Below, piece by piece: positions 39,300-48,109 of a stretch of DNA of 64,000 bases. The stretch's first letter is position 1. Every line of letters starts with the position of its first letter. The notes under the pieces were generated by a model, which made no database searches, was not told where the DNA came from, and saw only the letters and a list, made by a program, of their open reading frames with translations. Source of the DNA: Clostridium sp. AN503 (GTDB taxonomy: Bacteria; Bacillota; Clostridia; Lachnospirales; Lachnospiraceae); the NCBI RefSeq assembly GCF_040719375.1, contig NZ_JBFDTP010000001.1:558001-622000 (forward strand), read 5' to 3'. The translations under genes and the position numbers were made by a program.

Positions 39300-40448
39300 C
39301 TATTTTGTCTTGATCTCAACGCCTGTTGTTTTGGATACGAAAGCAGGGTTAATGGAGGAAGCCACGTTTGGTGCGTTGTCCTCTGTGATCTTCTCCGCTT
39401 TCACCAGGAAATCTGTGATCGCGACCCATGCCTCGCCCAGCTTATACTCAGGAGCCTTCATGGCCTCTGTGCCCACATAGTCACGATCCTCGATCTCATG
39501 GGCCAGATCCGCGTCGGAACAGGTGATCGCATTGGTATCATATACTTTTCTCGTGTACTCGGAACGGAGCTTTTCATCCTGCATATCGTCCATCGCCTTT
39601 ACCAGACAGTCGATAAAAAGCTGAACCTCCTCCGGTCTCTTTTCCACCACCTCATTTCTTGCAAAACAGCCGTCACACATATTCACGCCGGTAGCTGCCT
39701 CAAAGGAACAAAGCATGGTATACCCGGCCTCCGCAAGCTGGTAGGAATAAGGCGGGTTGGCTGCCATGGCGTCCCCCTCGCCTGTGGTAAATGCCTGATA
39801 CGCGGACGCATACTCCATGTTCACCTGGTTGATATCGGACGGGGTCAGACCGTACTTCTCAGCGTAGGATTCGGTCATATACTGTACGGCGGTTCCAAGA
39901 GGCTCCATGATCTGCATTCCCTTTAAGTTTTCTGCATCACCGATCATGCCGTCCTTCTCCGCATTCTGCGCGATCGGGGAATCCGACCGGGCAAACAGCC
40001 CCATGCCGCCAGTGGTGTTCACGTCTGCCAGCCAGGTACAGTTGGCGTTAGCCAGGGAGTACACGGACGCAAACCCGGATACCGCAATATCGATCTCATT
40101 TGCAGCGATCGCTTCGTTGATGGGCGCGCCGGTGGCAAACAGTTCAATGTTCACATTCAGCCCCGCATCCTTAAAATATCCCTTCTCCTCCGCATACAGC
40201 ACCGGAATGCCGCAGGTCAGGGCCATGGTGCCCACATTCAGCACCTTATACTCCGATGCAGCGCCTGACGCCCCGGCTGCCTTCGCTCCGTCTGCACTTC
40301 CCCCGGCTGCACTGCCCGCTCCTCCAGCCTCTGCCTCTTTTGCACTGCCGCCCGCCGGCGCCCCGCTCCCGCCGGAAGAACCACATGCTGTCAGACCTGC
40401 TGCCATTGCTACGGATAGAACCACTGCCAATACTCTGCTACGTCTCAT
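39300..40448 (-). CDS. ABC substrate-binding lipoprotein (NitT/TauT/SsuA-type)
   Basis: 382 aa from ATG 40448 with GGGAGGT upstream. The signal peptide ends in a lipobox LTACGSS (Cys near 23), followed by a Gly/Ala/Ser-rich linker to about 65. The ligand-binding part (LNVGTMALTCGIPVLYAEEKGYFKDAGLNVNIELFATGAPINEAIAANEIDIAVSG) is typical of SsuA/TauA/NMT1 proteins. It heads the operon whose last gene is a sulfatase, so the ligand may be a sulfate ester or sulfonate. The divergent LacI-type gene probably controls it. Confidence 0.88.
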   Translation of the reverse strand: MRRSRVLAVVLSVAMAAGLTACGSSGGSGAPAGGSAKEAEAGGAGSAAGGSADGAKAAGASGAASEYKVLNVGTMALTCGIPVLYAEEKGYFKDAGLNVNIELFATGAPINEAIAANEIDIAVSGFASVYSLANANCTWLADVNTTGGMGLFARSDSPIAQNAEKDGMIGDAENLKGMQIMEPLGTAVQYMTESYAEKYGLTPSDINQVNMEYASAYQAFTTGEGDAMAANPPYSYQLAEAGYTMLCSFEAATGVNMCDGCFARNEVVEKRPEEVQLFIDCLVKAMDDMQDEKLRSEYTRKVYDTNAITCSDADLAHEIEDRDYVGTEAMKAPEYKLGEAWVAITDFLVKAEKITEDNAPNVASSINPAFVSKTTGVEIKTK

Positions 40449-40831
40449 AGTAATACCTCCCAATTGATTGTGTGATGTGTGTTTCATTGCGTTTTCGTAC
40501 ACGCGTTATAATTCGATTATAGGAACACTTGTCTGTTATGTCAATTGATTTACCTTCACTTTTATTAACTTTGTCATTATTCCCTAAACACGCAACATCA
40601 CTTTTATACATTTCTACTATGGATTTCATGTAGAACCATATATTTCATTGACTTCCAATCTGTTATTTGTTAAAATCAAGATGTGTGTTATCGGAAACGC
40701 AATACGGGATAAGTTATTCTGACTGACGACTGCTTTGAACTTACTGGAGTTTGATCTGAGTTTCTGTTGGGGCAAAATCACAGGTCAAAATCAGGAGAAA
40801 CACAGCAGAATGAGTATAAAAGGAGAATCAT
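40449..40831. promoter_or_regulatory. Divergent intergenic region of the ABC operon and LacI-type regulator
   Basis: About 380 nt, AT-rich, separating the binding-protein gene (minus) and the LacI-type gene (plus). No gene was recognised in it; a 63-codon minus-strand frame (40438-40629) is unlikely. A TTATCGGAAACGCAATA stretch near 40688 has a LacI-like core but is not symmetric. Confidence 0.4.
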
Positions 40832-41911
40832 ATGGCTGTAACGATAAAGAAGATTGCCGAACTGGCGGGAGTATCCGCGGGAACCGTAGACCGGGCCCTG
40901 CATGACCGGGGACGTGTAGATCCAAAGGTGGCCCAGCGCATCAAGCAGATCGCCCTTGAGCTGGACTACCGCCCCAACTCGGTTGCCAAGAGCCTGTCCA
41001 CCCGGAACCGGAACTTAAAGATCGCGGTGATCCTTCACGTACAGAACCGGAATATATTTTTTGACGACGTCATCGCGGGGATAAAACGGTGCAAAGAGGA
41101 GATCAAAGATTTTGGGATCGCGGTGGAGGTCTGCTTCTGCCCCGACTTCGACGCGGCGGCACAGCTTGCGCTGATCGACCGAGCGATCGAGGACGGAGCC
41201 AACGCCATCGCCATCGTCCCGATCAACAGCCCGCTCATCCGGGAACGGTTAAACGAGCTGCACCACTCCGGCTACCCGGTGGTCTTCCTTACGAATATCA
41301 TAGAAAATACCCGGTGCCTGAGCTTTGTGGGCTGCAACTACAGGCTGTCCGGCGAAGTGACCGCCGGCCTCTTAAACATGCTGAGGCCCCAGGGCGGAAA
41401 ACTGCTGTTGTTCTCACCCAGCTTCCAGATGTATGGTCATACCATGAGGGCAGAGGGCTTAGAGCAGCAGCTTACAGCCCAGTACCCTCAGATTACGCTT
41501 CAGCATATTTATGAAATGACCGGAGATGATATCAAGGATTACCAGATCACCTCTGAGGCTCTTTCCCGGTTTCCGGACACCGACCTTTTTGTCTGTCCCG
41601 GCGCCTACAGCCGCGGCAATCTCCAGGCCATCCGGGAACAGGGCTACTTAGGACGCTCCCAGATCATCTGCTACGACTATTCCGATGAGATCGGGGCGGA
41701 GATCAGCAACGGCAGCATCGTAGCCGCCATCACCCAGTGCCCCCAGGAGCAGGGGTATACCGCGGTGAAGATCCTGTTTGAATACCTTGCAGCCAATAAG
41801 GAACCGCTGTTTCAGAACCATTATATACGCACCCATATTATTTTGAGGGAGAATCTGTCGGATGTGGAGCTGATCCGGGCGGAGTATCCGCAGGTAGTTA
41901 GGGCGGGGTGA
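40832..41911 (+). CDS. LacI-family regulator of the ABC/sulfatase operon
   Basis: 359 aa with AAAAGGAGAATC before the ATG. The N-terminal HTH is TIKKIAELAGVSAGTVDRALHDRGRV with hinge RPNSVAKSLS (residues 1-60). A periplasmic-binding-like sensor domain follows (IAVILHVQNRNIFFDDVIAGI..., VVFLTNIIENTRCLSFVGCNYRLSGEVTAG). The VDRALHDRGRV recognition helix puts it in the group of LacI proteins that respond to substituted sugars or cyclitols. Divergent from the binding-protein gene, it likely senses the imported compound or its desulfated product. Confidence 0.88.
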   Translation: MAVTIKKIAELAGVSAGTVDRALHDRGRVDPKVAQRIKQIALELDYRPNSVAKSLSTRNRNLKIAVILHVQNRNIFFDDVIAGIKRCKEEIKDFGIAVEVCFCPDFDAAAQLALIDRAIEDGANAIAIVPINSPLIRERLNELHHSGYPVVFLTNIIENTRCLSFVGCNYRLSGEVTAGLLNMLRPQGGKLLLFSPSFQMYGHTMRAEGLEQQLTAQYPQITLQHIYEMTGDDIKDYQITSEALSRFPDTDLFVCPGAYSRGNLQAIREQGYLGRSQIICYDYSDEIGAEISNGSIVAAITQCPQEQGYTAVKILFEYLAANKEPLFQNHYIRTHIILRENLSDVELIRAEYPQVVRAG

Positions 41912-42025
41912 GGCAGAGGCCCCTGCAGGAACCTGAAATCCGTACATAAAAAACTCCATAATATCTTTCAAATACTTTCTTTAAGTAGTATAATGAATGT
42001 TATTAACAGGGGGGCGCGAACACAT

Positions 42026-43072
42026 ATGAAAAAAAGCAGGATTATACTATTAACCATCATATCTTCCATCGCATTGACTGCCTGCGGAAGCAGCAATGGA
42101 AGTGAGACTACCAGGGCCGTAGCCGAAACAACAAGGACCACAGAGACGCAGAACGAATCTCCGGAAGCTATCCCAGAAGATGTCCCGACAGAGCCTGAGA
42201 TCAGCCAGAACCCACAGGTTGGAGAGGCCGCAGTTACCGATGTCTTTGAATTTACAGTAACCAATGCCTATGTAGTGGATGATCTGGGTCCTGATAAACA
42301 TATTCCGGAAGGAGCTGTATATGTAGCCGTAGAGTATGAACTTAAAAACATCTCCAAGAAGCCTGTCAGCAGTTGGGATTTGCCATCCGTTCATCTTGTG
42401 GATGGGAATGACGCCATTTACAATCAGGATTCAGATGCTTCCTGGTATTTTGAGAAATACACCGATTCCAAAATGATCAGCGACATGAACCCCGGGATCA
42501 AAACACGCGACGCCCGAATCTTTGAAGTGTCCATCGATACGCTTAATAGCGGCGGAATGAGGGCTTATCTGAACGCCGATAAGGAAGTCCTGGTGGATCT
42601 TAACCTTTATTATGCCCCCTTCGGCTACGGCTTGCCAGACGCCGCGGTACAAGGTGACATGCCATCGGATGATACCTATTATGGAGATAACGGATACGAC
42701 AGTGCCGAAGGCTCCTCCCATACCGGCGACGATACTTTTCCCAGTGGATATCCGGGGCCGAACATGCCGTACTACAGCGATGAAGGCGACATTGACAGCG
42801 CTTATGTCATGATCCCACAAAGCAGCACGGAATACATAAGCGACACAGATATTTACTGGATGACTCCCGACCAGTTAAGACGTGCTAAAAACGAGATCTA
42901 CGCCAGACACGGGCGGCGATTTAAAGACAGCCAGCTTCAATCCTGGTTCGATGAACAGTCCTGGTACCAGGGATCCATCGCCCCGGAAGACTTCAGCGAA
43001 AGTGTGCTTTCAGAGATAGAAAAGGCTAATATAAAAGTGATCCAGCACAGGATGGAGGTCAACAGCCAGTAG
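42026..43072 (+). CDS. DUF4352/YARHG-domain lipoprotein
   Basis: 348 aa from ATG 42026 after an AGGGGGG. A lipobox (LTACGSS) ends the signal peptide, followed by a Thr/Glu-rich linker. Residues about 75-200 match a DUF4352-like immunoglobulin-type domain (VAVEYELKNISKKPVSSW). A Tyr/Asp/Gly/Ser-rich low-complexity linker follows. The C-terminal 80 residues are a YARHG domain (MTPDQLRRAKNEIYARHGRRFKD...WFDEQSWYQG). Both domains occur in cell-surface proteins of Clostridia; the task is unknown. Single gene with its own terminator. Confidence 0.82.
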   Translation: MKKSRIILLTIISSIALTACGSSNGSETTRAVAETTRTTETQNESPEAIPEDVPTEPEISQNPQVGEAAVTDVFEFTVTNAYVVDDLGPDKHIPEGAVYVAVEYELKNISKKPVSSWDLPSVHLVDGNDAIYNQDSDASWYFEKYTDSKMISDMNPGIKTRDARIFEVSIDTLNSGGMRAYLNADKEVLVDLNLYYAPFGYGLPDAAVQGDMPSDDTYYGDNGYDSAEGSSHTGDDTFPSGYPGPNMPYYSDEGDIDSAYVMIPQSSTEYISDTDIYWMTPDQLRRAKNEIYARHGRRFKDSQLQSWFDEQSWYQGSIAPEDFSESVLSEIEKANIKVIQHRMEVNSQ

Positions 43073-43080
43073 TTTGTAAA

Positions 43081-43123
43081 GAGTGTTGCTATATGTACTA
43101 AAAATAGTCACATAGCAACACTC
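43081..43123 (+). terminator. Terminator of the lipoprotein gene
   Basis: GAGTGTTGCTAT (43081-43092) pairs perfectly with ATAGCAACACTC (43112-43123), and CCTTTTGC follows. It ends right after the lipoprotein stop. Confidence 0.75.
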
Positions 43124-43216
43124 CTTTTGCGTTTGCAATTTGATATAGATACCCACCCATTCTCCTCAAGAGGAGACAGCGTTCCTCACTCTGCATCCGG
43201 AATAATGCATCCATGT

Positions 43217-43312
43217 CTATCCACATTTTTGCCTCAAGGAAGAAATCAACTCTTTATAAAATTCTTCTTCCGTATCTCCTTCAATAAAAATCACCACTAT
43301 TTTATCTTTCAT
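43217..43312 (-). pseudogene. Truncated start of a TOPRIM/RloB-like nuclease partner
   Basis: The frame begins at ATG 43312, 2 nt after the ATPase stop, and gives only 31 codons: KDKIVVIFIEGDTEEEFYKELI and a short tail before a stop. IFIEGDTEEEFY is the usual start of small TOPRIM-like or RloB-like proteins that follow OLD/RecF-type ATPases. The remaining roughly 150 residues are missing, and the sequence beyond has no frame, so the second gene of the pair is broken. Confidence 0.6.
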
Positions 43313-43313
43313 A

Positions 43314-44654
43314 TTATTTCTCCAAATAATCAAGTAAAATACCAATCTCATCGTCTCCACCGGACAACAGATCAAAAATATAACTGCCAATGGATTCATT
43401 GCTGTCAGATGCATCCTTCAATAATTGATTGATTTTTCTGTTGTCGATCTTGGCGAAATCGGCAAGTCCATGATCATTTGGTTTTCCAATATACAGGCTT
43501 TCTGCATTCACATATTGAATAATATAAGGCGAATGGCTGGCAATTATGATCTTGCAGTCCTTAGCCAATTGAGAAAGTATATTTAAATAACTCTGAAGAA
43601 GACTCGGATGCACGGAGTTTTCCGGTTCTTCAAATGCAATCAAAGTAATTCCTGAAATATCAGCCAGAATGGTATACGTCAACATAAGGAAGATCCTTTT
43701 TGCCCCATCAGAAAGATTTGTAAAGGCTATCGGCTGGTTTAAGGTTCTATCCTGAACATACATCGAGTAAACCTTGTTGGAAATGACATATGGTATATCA
43801 CCCGAAAAGCGGACAGAGCTATTTTTTCCAAGATCGATCTCCCGCACATCAATAGACATAATATTAGGGAACAATTGACAAAATACATCTTTTAACAATT
43901 CATATTTTTCCTTATACTTTTGTTTTAAGAAAAATATGACTCTCGGTATGCTCTCTACCTCATCCAGATCAAATTCGTCCGCATTTTTCCGTATAATTAA
44001 ACTATTGCGGCTGTACCACTCCGAAGCATCCAGATGCCTGTCAACATATACTTTTATCTCATTAAGCTGCCGCAGAATGTCATAATAATACAGAGACTCA
44101 TTTAAAAGTAATTTATTTACCATAAGTTCATTCTGATCAATATTCAGCACATTTGTACATCTGCCGGTAACAGATGTCCTGTAAGTTCCAACACCATCTC
44201 TGCTTATCAGCTTACTGTATTTTTGTGATTTTTCATTTTCTTTTACATTCAGCCATTCTCTTACAATCTCTTTGCCGGCATCATGGTTCTTGATCCAGAT
44301 AAATTCAAATCCATAATTTACATAATATTCTTTTTTATCCATCATGTAAGAAAACATAAACTCTGCCATAAAATTTTTTGAGTCAATTTTTTTATTGAGC
44401 GGAAGACCAGCGGTCCAGGACATCATTCTATCCTTCTCTTCCTTATCCTTTTTAATAAAATCAACAGCAAAATCGATCGCTTTCATCAAATTTGACTTTC
44501 CATAGCTGTTTAATGAAACCAGAGAGGTTAAATGATCAAACCGAATTTCAGCACTGTCAATATTCCTGAATCCTTCTATCTTTACACTTATCAATTTCAA
44601 ATTATCTACCTCTTTCTTTTGTAAACACCCAACTATTAGCCTTTCTATGTCCAT
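43314..44654 (-). CDS. OLD/RecF-like AAA ATPase (probable defence system subunit)
   Basis: 446 aa, AT-rich, start at ATG 44654 after AAAGGTGA. It has an SMC/OLD-type ATPase layout: N-terminal VKIEGFRNIDSAEIRF, Walker A SLNSYGKSNLMKAI (residues about 45-60), a helical insert, signature LSDGAKRIFLMLTY, Walker B TLIAFEEPENSVHPSLLQ and switch IIIASHSPYIIQYV. Such ATPases pair with a TOPRIM or other nuclease in anti-phage systems. Here the partner is only a 31-codon stub, so the system is probably inactive or works alone. Compositional bias suggests acquisition. Confidence 0.8.
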   Translation of the reverse strand: MDIERLIVGCLQKKEVDNLKLISVKIEGFRNIDSAEIRFDHLTSLVSLNSYGKSNLMKAIDFAVDFIKKDKEEKDRMMSWTAGLPLNKKIDSKNFMAEFMFSYMMDKKEYYVNYGFEFIWIKNHDAGKEIVREWLNVKENEKSQKYSKLISRDGVGTYRTSVTGRCTNVLNIDQNELMVNKLLLNESLYYYDILRQLNEIKVYVDRHLDASEWYSRNSLIIRKNADEFDLDEVESIPRVIFFLKQKYKEKYELLKDVFCQLFPNIMSIDVREIDLGKNSSVRFSGDIPYVISNKVYSMYVQDRTLNQPIAFTNLSDGAKRIFLMLTYTILADISGITLIAFEEPENSVHPSLLQSYLNILSQLAKDCKIIIASHSPYIIQYVNAESLYIGKPNDHGLADFAKIDNRKINQLLKDASDSNESIGSYIFDLLSGGDDEIGILLDYLEK

Positions 44655-44799
44655 TATATCACCTTTGTCTTTATACGCAATTAATTTTTTCGTTTATTTT
44701 ATATATTATACTATTATTAATTATTTTTATGATATATATGCAAAATAATTTTACGCTTCACTTTATAAATCATAACATTTCACAGAGCATAAAATTACA
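44655..44799. other. AT-rich gap upstream of the ATPase gene
   Basis: About 145 nt of very AT-rich DNA between the ATPase start and the terminator of the dehydrogenase. No gene or repeat recognised; it must hold the ATPase promoter. Confidence 0.4.
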
Positions 44800-44807
44800 A
44801 AAAACAC

Positions 44808-44849
44808 GCCGGGGGCATCCTCTTCCCCATTACAGAAGACGCCCCCGGC
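44808..44849 (-). terminator. Terminator of the carbohydrate operon
   Basis: On the minus strand GCCGGGGGC pairs with GCCCCCGGC with further pairs inside (TCTTCT/AGAGGA), and GTGTTTTTTGTAATTTT follows. It lies after the last gene (44929). Confidence 0.85.
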
Positions 44850-44928
44850 ACATATCACTTCCTGCATATCACTGACGATATCCCGTATCCTGCTCCAATG
44901 CCTCTAAAAATCCCTTATAAAATAAACT

Positions 44929-45870
44929 CTAAACCACATTCTGCGGCTCCCCGTCCAGCCACTTCCTCACATTGTCACAGACAATCTTCGCCCGCTTTTC
45001 AAACGCCTGCTGGGATGCGAAGGCCACATGGGGCGTCGCGATCAGATTGGGGGCCTTAAGCAGCACGTGGTCCTGCGGGACTGGAGGTTCCATCTCAAAC
45101 ACATCCACCGCCGCGCCCGCGATCTCCCCCTGTGCGAGAGCTTCCGCCAGGGCCTGGCTGTCAACCACCGGCCCTCTGGCCGTATTGATCAGGAAAGCGC
45201 TCTTTTTCATCCTTGCAAGCTGTTCTCTGCCAATCAGCCCTTTGGTATCAGCATTCAGCGGGACATGCAGCGAAACGATATCACAGGTTTCCAGCAGCTC
45301 ATCCATGGAAACAAACTCCACGTCTTCCCATACTTTGGGCGTGCGGCTGTATGCATATACCTTACATCCAAATGCATTAGCCAGCCGGCACACCCGGCTC
45401 CCGATGGCGCCGGCGCCGATTACACCGAACTTCTTTCCTTCCAGCTCATATCCCACCAGCCCGGCTTTCGTTCCTTCTGCACGGACTGTCTTGTCACAGG
45501 CCAGGATATTCCTCGCCAGATCGATGGCAAAACCAAATACCATATCTGCAACCGCAACCGTTGAATATCCGGCGCAATTGCACACAGTGATGCCCCTTTC
45601 CCTGCAATACGCAAGATCCACATGATCCACGCCGGTAAAAGCCACACAGATCATCTTCAGATCCGGGCACTGGGAGATCACATCTTTTCCGTACCTGAAG
45701 TTAGACAGTACTACGCAGTCTGCTCCCCTGCTCCGCTCGGTCAGGGACGGGCTATCCTCCACCCTTGTGTCATAATAAACCAGTTCCGCCTCCCCGCCGA
45801 GCTGTTCTGCAGCCATGGCCTTTAAATCCTCCTGCGGGATCCCTAATGGTTCCAAAAAAACAATCTTCAT
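44929..45870 (-). CDS. D-isomer 2-hydroxyacid dehydrogenase family protein
   Basis: 313 aa with AAAAAGGAGAAGG upstream. The Rossmann NAD(P) site is FGVIGAGAIGSRVCRLANAFGCKVYAYSR (near 145-175). Catalytic residues fit NTARGPVVDSQAL (Arg), VDVFEMEPP (Glu) and IATPHVAFAS (His). It would interconvert a 2-keto acid and a D-2-hydroxy acid with NAD(P)H. As last gene of the long carbohydrate operon it probably reduces or oxidises a sugar-acid intermediate; the exact substrate is not visible. Confidence 0.9.
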   Translation of the reverse strand: MKIVFLEPLGIPQEDLKAMAAEQLGGEAELVYYDTRVEDSPSLTERSRGADCVVLSNFRYGKDVISQCPDLKMICVAFTGVDHVDLAYCRERGITVCNCAGYSTVAVADMVFGFAIDLARNILACDKTVRAEGTKAGLVGYELEGKKFGVIGAGAIGSRVCRLANAFGCKVYAYSRTPKVWEDVEFVSMDELLETCDIVSLHVPLNADTKGLIGREQLARMKKSAFLINTARGPVVDSQALAEALAQGEIAGAAVDVFEMEPPVPQDHVLLKAPNLIATPHVAFASQQAFEKRAKIVCDNVRKWLDGEPQNVV

Positions 45871-45915
45871 ATTCCTTCTCCTTTTTGATCTCTCATATTT
45901 TGTCTGTTTCAGTGC

Positions 45916-47298
45916 CTAAAACCGGTTTCTCGGGCATTCCATCACCCCATCAACATAAATCCTGTGGGCCAGCTCCACTACCATGTGCATGTCCAGCACA
46001 GAGCTGCACCGTTTGCCCAGGATCTCTATATTCTCAAAATAGATCCTCTCCGGCCTGCTCTCCTCCTGCTTCATCTCATATCCTCTTATAATGGACACTG
46101 GGAAATTCCCGTTCAGAACCCGGATATCCTTAAAATAAATATCCTCGATACGCCCTCTCTGGAGTGTGGAGGAATATTTGCACAGCAGCACTTTAATATC
46201 AAACAGCTTCTGTGCGGCGTCCTCCACACGGATATCCTCATAATGAATATCATGGATGTACGCATTGTCCGCCTGGTGGATAGAAAGCACGCTTCCCCCC
46301 ATGTTTCCTTCATACTCACAGTGGATCACATCACAGTCCCGGAATGTCAGGCCGGATACCTCGTCGCACATCAGCCCATATCCGATCTCAATCGCATTAC
46401 CCGGCTCTGCGTTCCACAGCACACATCTCTGCACCAGCACATTTTTTACATCCCTGACCGTAGACGGTTCCGGAAGCCTGCCGGATTTGATGCAGATACA
46501 GTCATCCGCCGCACGGACAAAGCAATCCTCGACCAGCACATTCTGGCACCCGGTGATGTCGATCCCATCCCCCGTCACCAGGCGCGATAAAGAGTTCACA
46601 TTGCGGATCACCACATCCGTACATGCCGCGGGAACGATCTGCCACATGGCGCTGTCCACCACCGTGATCCCCTCGATCAGCACGTTGGTACACCAACGGA
46701 TATCCACCAGGAATGCCCGTCCGTTGCTGTCTGGAAGATGCCATGGCGCGCCGTTTAAGATCCCGTTTCCCACAAGCTTTAAATTCCTGCAATGACAGGC
46801 ATACACCCTGCCATACACAATGCTGCCTTCTTCAAAATAGACCACATCATTGTCCTTTAATTCAAGAGCCGCAACATTGTAGATCTTTCCCGCCTCAAAG
46901 CAGACCGTCGTGTCCTCCGGTTTTTTTACCCTGGGGGAGCATAATATAAATAACGGAGACTTCAGATCACCGTCCAACTCCACGCTCACCTTTATGATTC
47001 CCGGCAGACGGAACCGGACCCGCGTCCCTTCCGTCTCATATTCAATCTGATGATTAGACGGACGGATCATCACTGTATGAAACGGGGTTTTCACATCGAT
47101 CTCCACATCGATCCCGTTTATATCGTCCTCCACAGCCACCGGCGCATAGTGAAAGGAATCCGTTTCATAAACGGTCTGCCTTCTGCCGTTGCACCAAAGC
47201 TCGTATTTGCAGGAATGCCCGACTTCACTCATACTGTGCCGCTCAAACAACGGCTCCCTGACCGGTTTCGGATCCGGATCATAAACCAGCTCCTTCAT
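45916..47298 (-). CDS. GH28-like right-handed beta-helix glycosidase
   Basis: 460 aa with AAAGGAGGG upstream and no signal peptide, so intracellular. The N-terminal 150 residues form a beta-sandwich-like extension; the beta-helix follows (NLKLVGNGILNG, NVLIEGITVVDSAMWQIVP, TGDGIDITGCQNVLVEDCFVRAADDCICIKSG). The GDGIDI and ADDC Asp residues match the general GH28 (polygalacturonase) catalytic positions. Its promoter region carries a LacI-type operator inside the upstream gene (47328-47343). Substrate: probably an imported pectin-derived or uronic oligosaccharide, by family. Confidence 0.82.
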   Translation of the reverse strand: MKELVYDPDPKPVREPLFERHSMSEVGHSCKYELWCNGRRQTVYETDSFHYAPVAVEDDINGIDVEIDVKTPFHTVMIRPSNHQIEYETEGTRVRFRLPGIIKVSVELDGDLKSPLFILCSPRVKKPEDTTVCFEAGKIYNVAALELKDNDVVYFEEGSIVYGRVYACHCRNLKLVGNGILNGAPWHLPDSNGRAFLVDIRWCTNVLIEGITVVDSAMWQIVPAACTDVVIRNVNSLSRLVTGDGIDITGCQNVLVEDCFVRAADDCICIKSGRLPEPSTVRDVKNVLVQRCVLWNAEPGNAIEIGYGLMCDEVSGLTFRDCDVIHCEYEGNMGGSVLSIHQADNAYIHDIHYEDIRVEDAAQKLFDIKVLLCKYSSTLQRGRIEDIYFKDIRVLNGNFPVSIIRGYEMKQEESRPERIYFENIEILGKRCSSVLDMHMVVELAHRIYVDGVMECPRNRF

Positions 47299-47314
47299 AG
47301 CAGCCCTCCTTTCT

Positions 47315-48109
47315 CTAACCCAGCATTATGGAAACGTTACCATTTATGAGAAAAAGATTATCATAAAAATGGATCTTTCTTCTTTCCGGCAAAAGCTTTC
47401 CCTCCAGATAACGCTCCGCCGTCTCCATAAGCTGATACCATGCCTCTCTCGGAATGATGCCATGGCCTGCGCAGATACAGGTCTCGTCATCGATCATCTC
47501 ATTGATTTCTTTTATCCTGCCGATCCAGTTGTGTATGTAGGTTTTATAGTCCATATCCCCGCTTTTTCTCAAGACCATGATCGGATTGGCTGCATCGCCT
47601 GAGAAAATAATATTGTTCTTTTCATCATAGTAGATAACGGAGCCGTCCGTGTGTCCCGGGGCCTCCATACACACAAGCGTCCTGTCTCCGGTCTCGATCC
47701 GGTCTCCATCCCGCACCGGCAGTATCTGCGGCCCCATCCCCCAGTCCAAAACCATCATGGCCTGAAGGACCGACTCATCCGCCGCCCCTGCGGCTACCAT
47801 CTTTCTGACATATTCTTTTCGGCTGTCCACATCGACAGCGCCGGCCAGCCCAAGGTCACGCGGCGACAGGTATACCTGCGGAAACTGGGTCGCTCCGCCA
47901 AAATGGTCCCGGTGCCCGTGCGTCAGATACACATCCGCAGGCGTGTCTGTGACTTTCCCGATCACAGATTTCAGATCCCCGGTACCTGCCCCCGTATCGA
48001 TAAGAATGGAACGCTCTGACCCACAGATCAGATACATCGCATCCAGACCTGATTCCAATATCTGATAAACTCCATCCTTTACCTGTTTTAATTGATAAGT
48101 ACTGTTCAT
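47315..48109 (-). CDS. MBL-fold metallo-hydrolase
   Basis: 264 aa from ATG 48109 with AGAAGGAGAAGG upstream; the frame extends to 48205 inside malQ. Metal ligands THGHRDHFGG (HxHxDH, near 59-66), later a His in MEAPGHTDGSVIY, Asp in FSGDAAN and His in ICAGHGI give a complete binuclear zinc or iron site. It may hydrolyse a lactone or ester in the pathway. It overlaps malQ by 4 nt. Its 3' end contains the LacI-type operator of the next gene. Confidence 0.87.
   Translation of the reverse strand: MNSTYQLKQVKDGVYQILESGLDAMYLICGSERSILIDTGAGTGDLKSVIGKVTDTPADVYLTHGHRDHFGGATQFPQVYLSPRDLGLAGAVDVDSRKEYVRKMVAAGAADESVLQAMMVLDWGMGPQILPVRDGDRIETGDRTLVCMEAPGHTDGSVIYYDEKNNIIFSGDAANPIMVLRKSGDMDYKTYIHNWIGRIKEINEMIDDETCICAGHGIIPREAWYQLMETAERYLEGKLLPERRKIHFYDNLFLINGNVSIMLG
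47328..47343. promoter_or_regulatory. LacI-type operator inside the MBL gene, before the GH28 gene
   Basis: ATGGAAACGTTACCAT is a 16-bp palindrome with one mismatched pair and the central CG of LacI operators. It is almost identical to the perfect ATGGTAACGTTACCAT at 57220-57235. It lies 30 nt upstream of the GH28 start codon. Confidence 0.7.
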
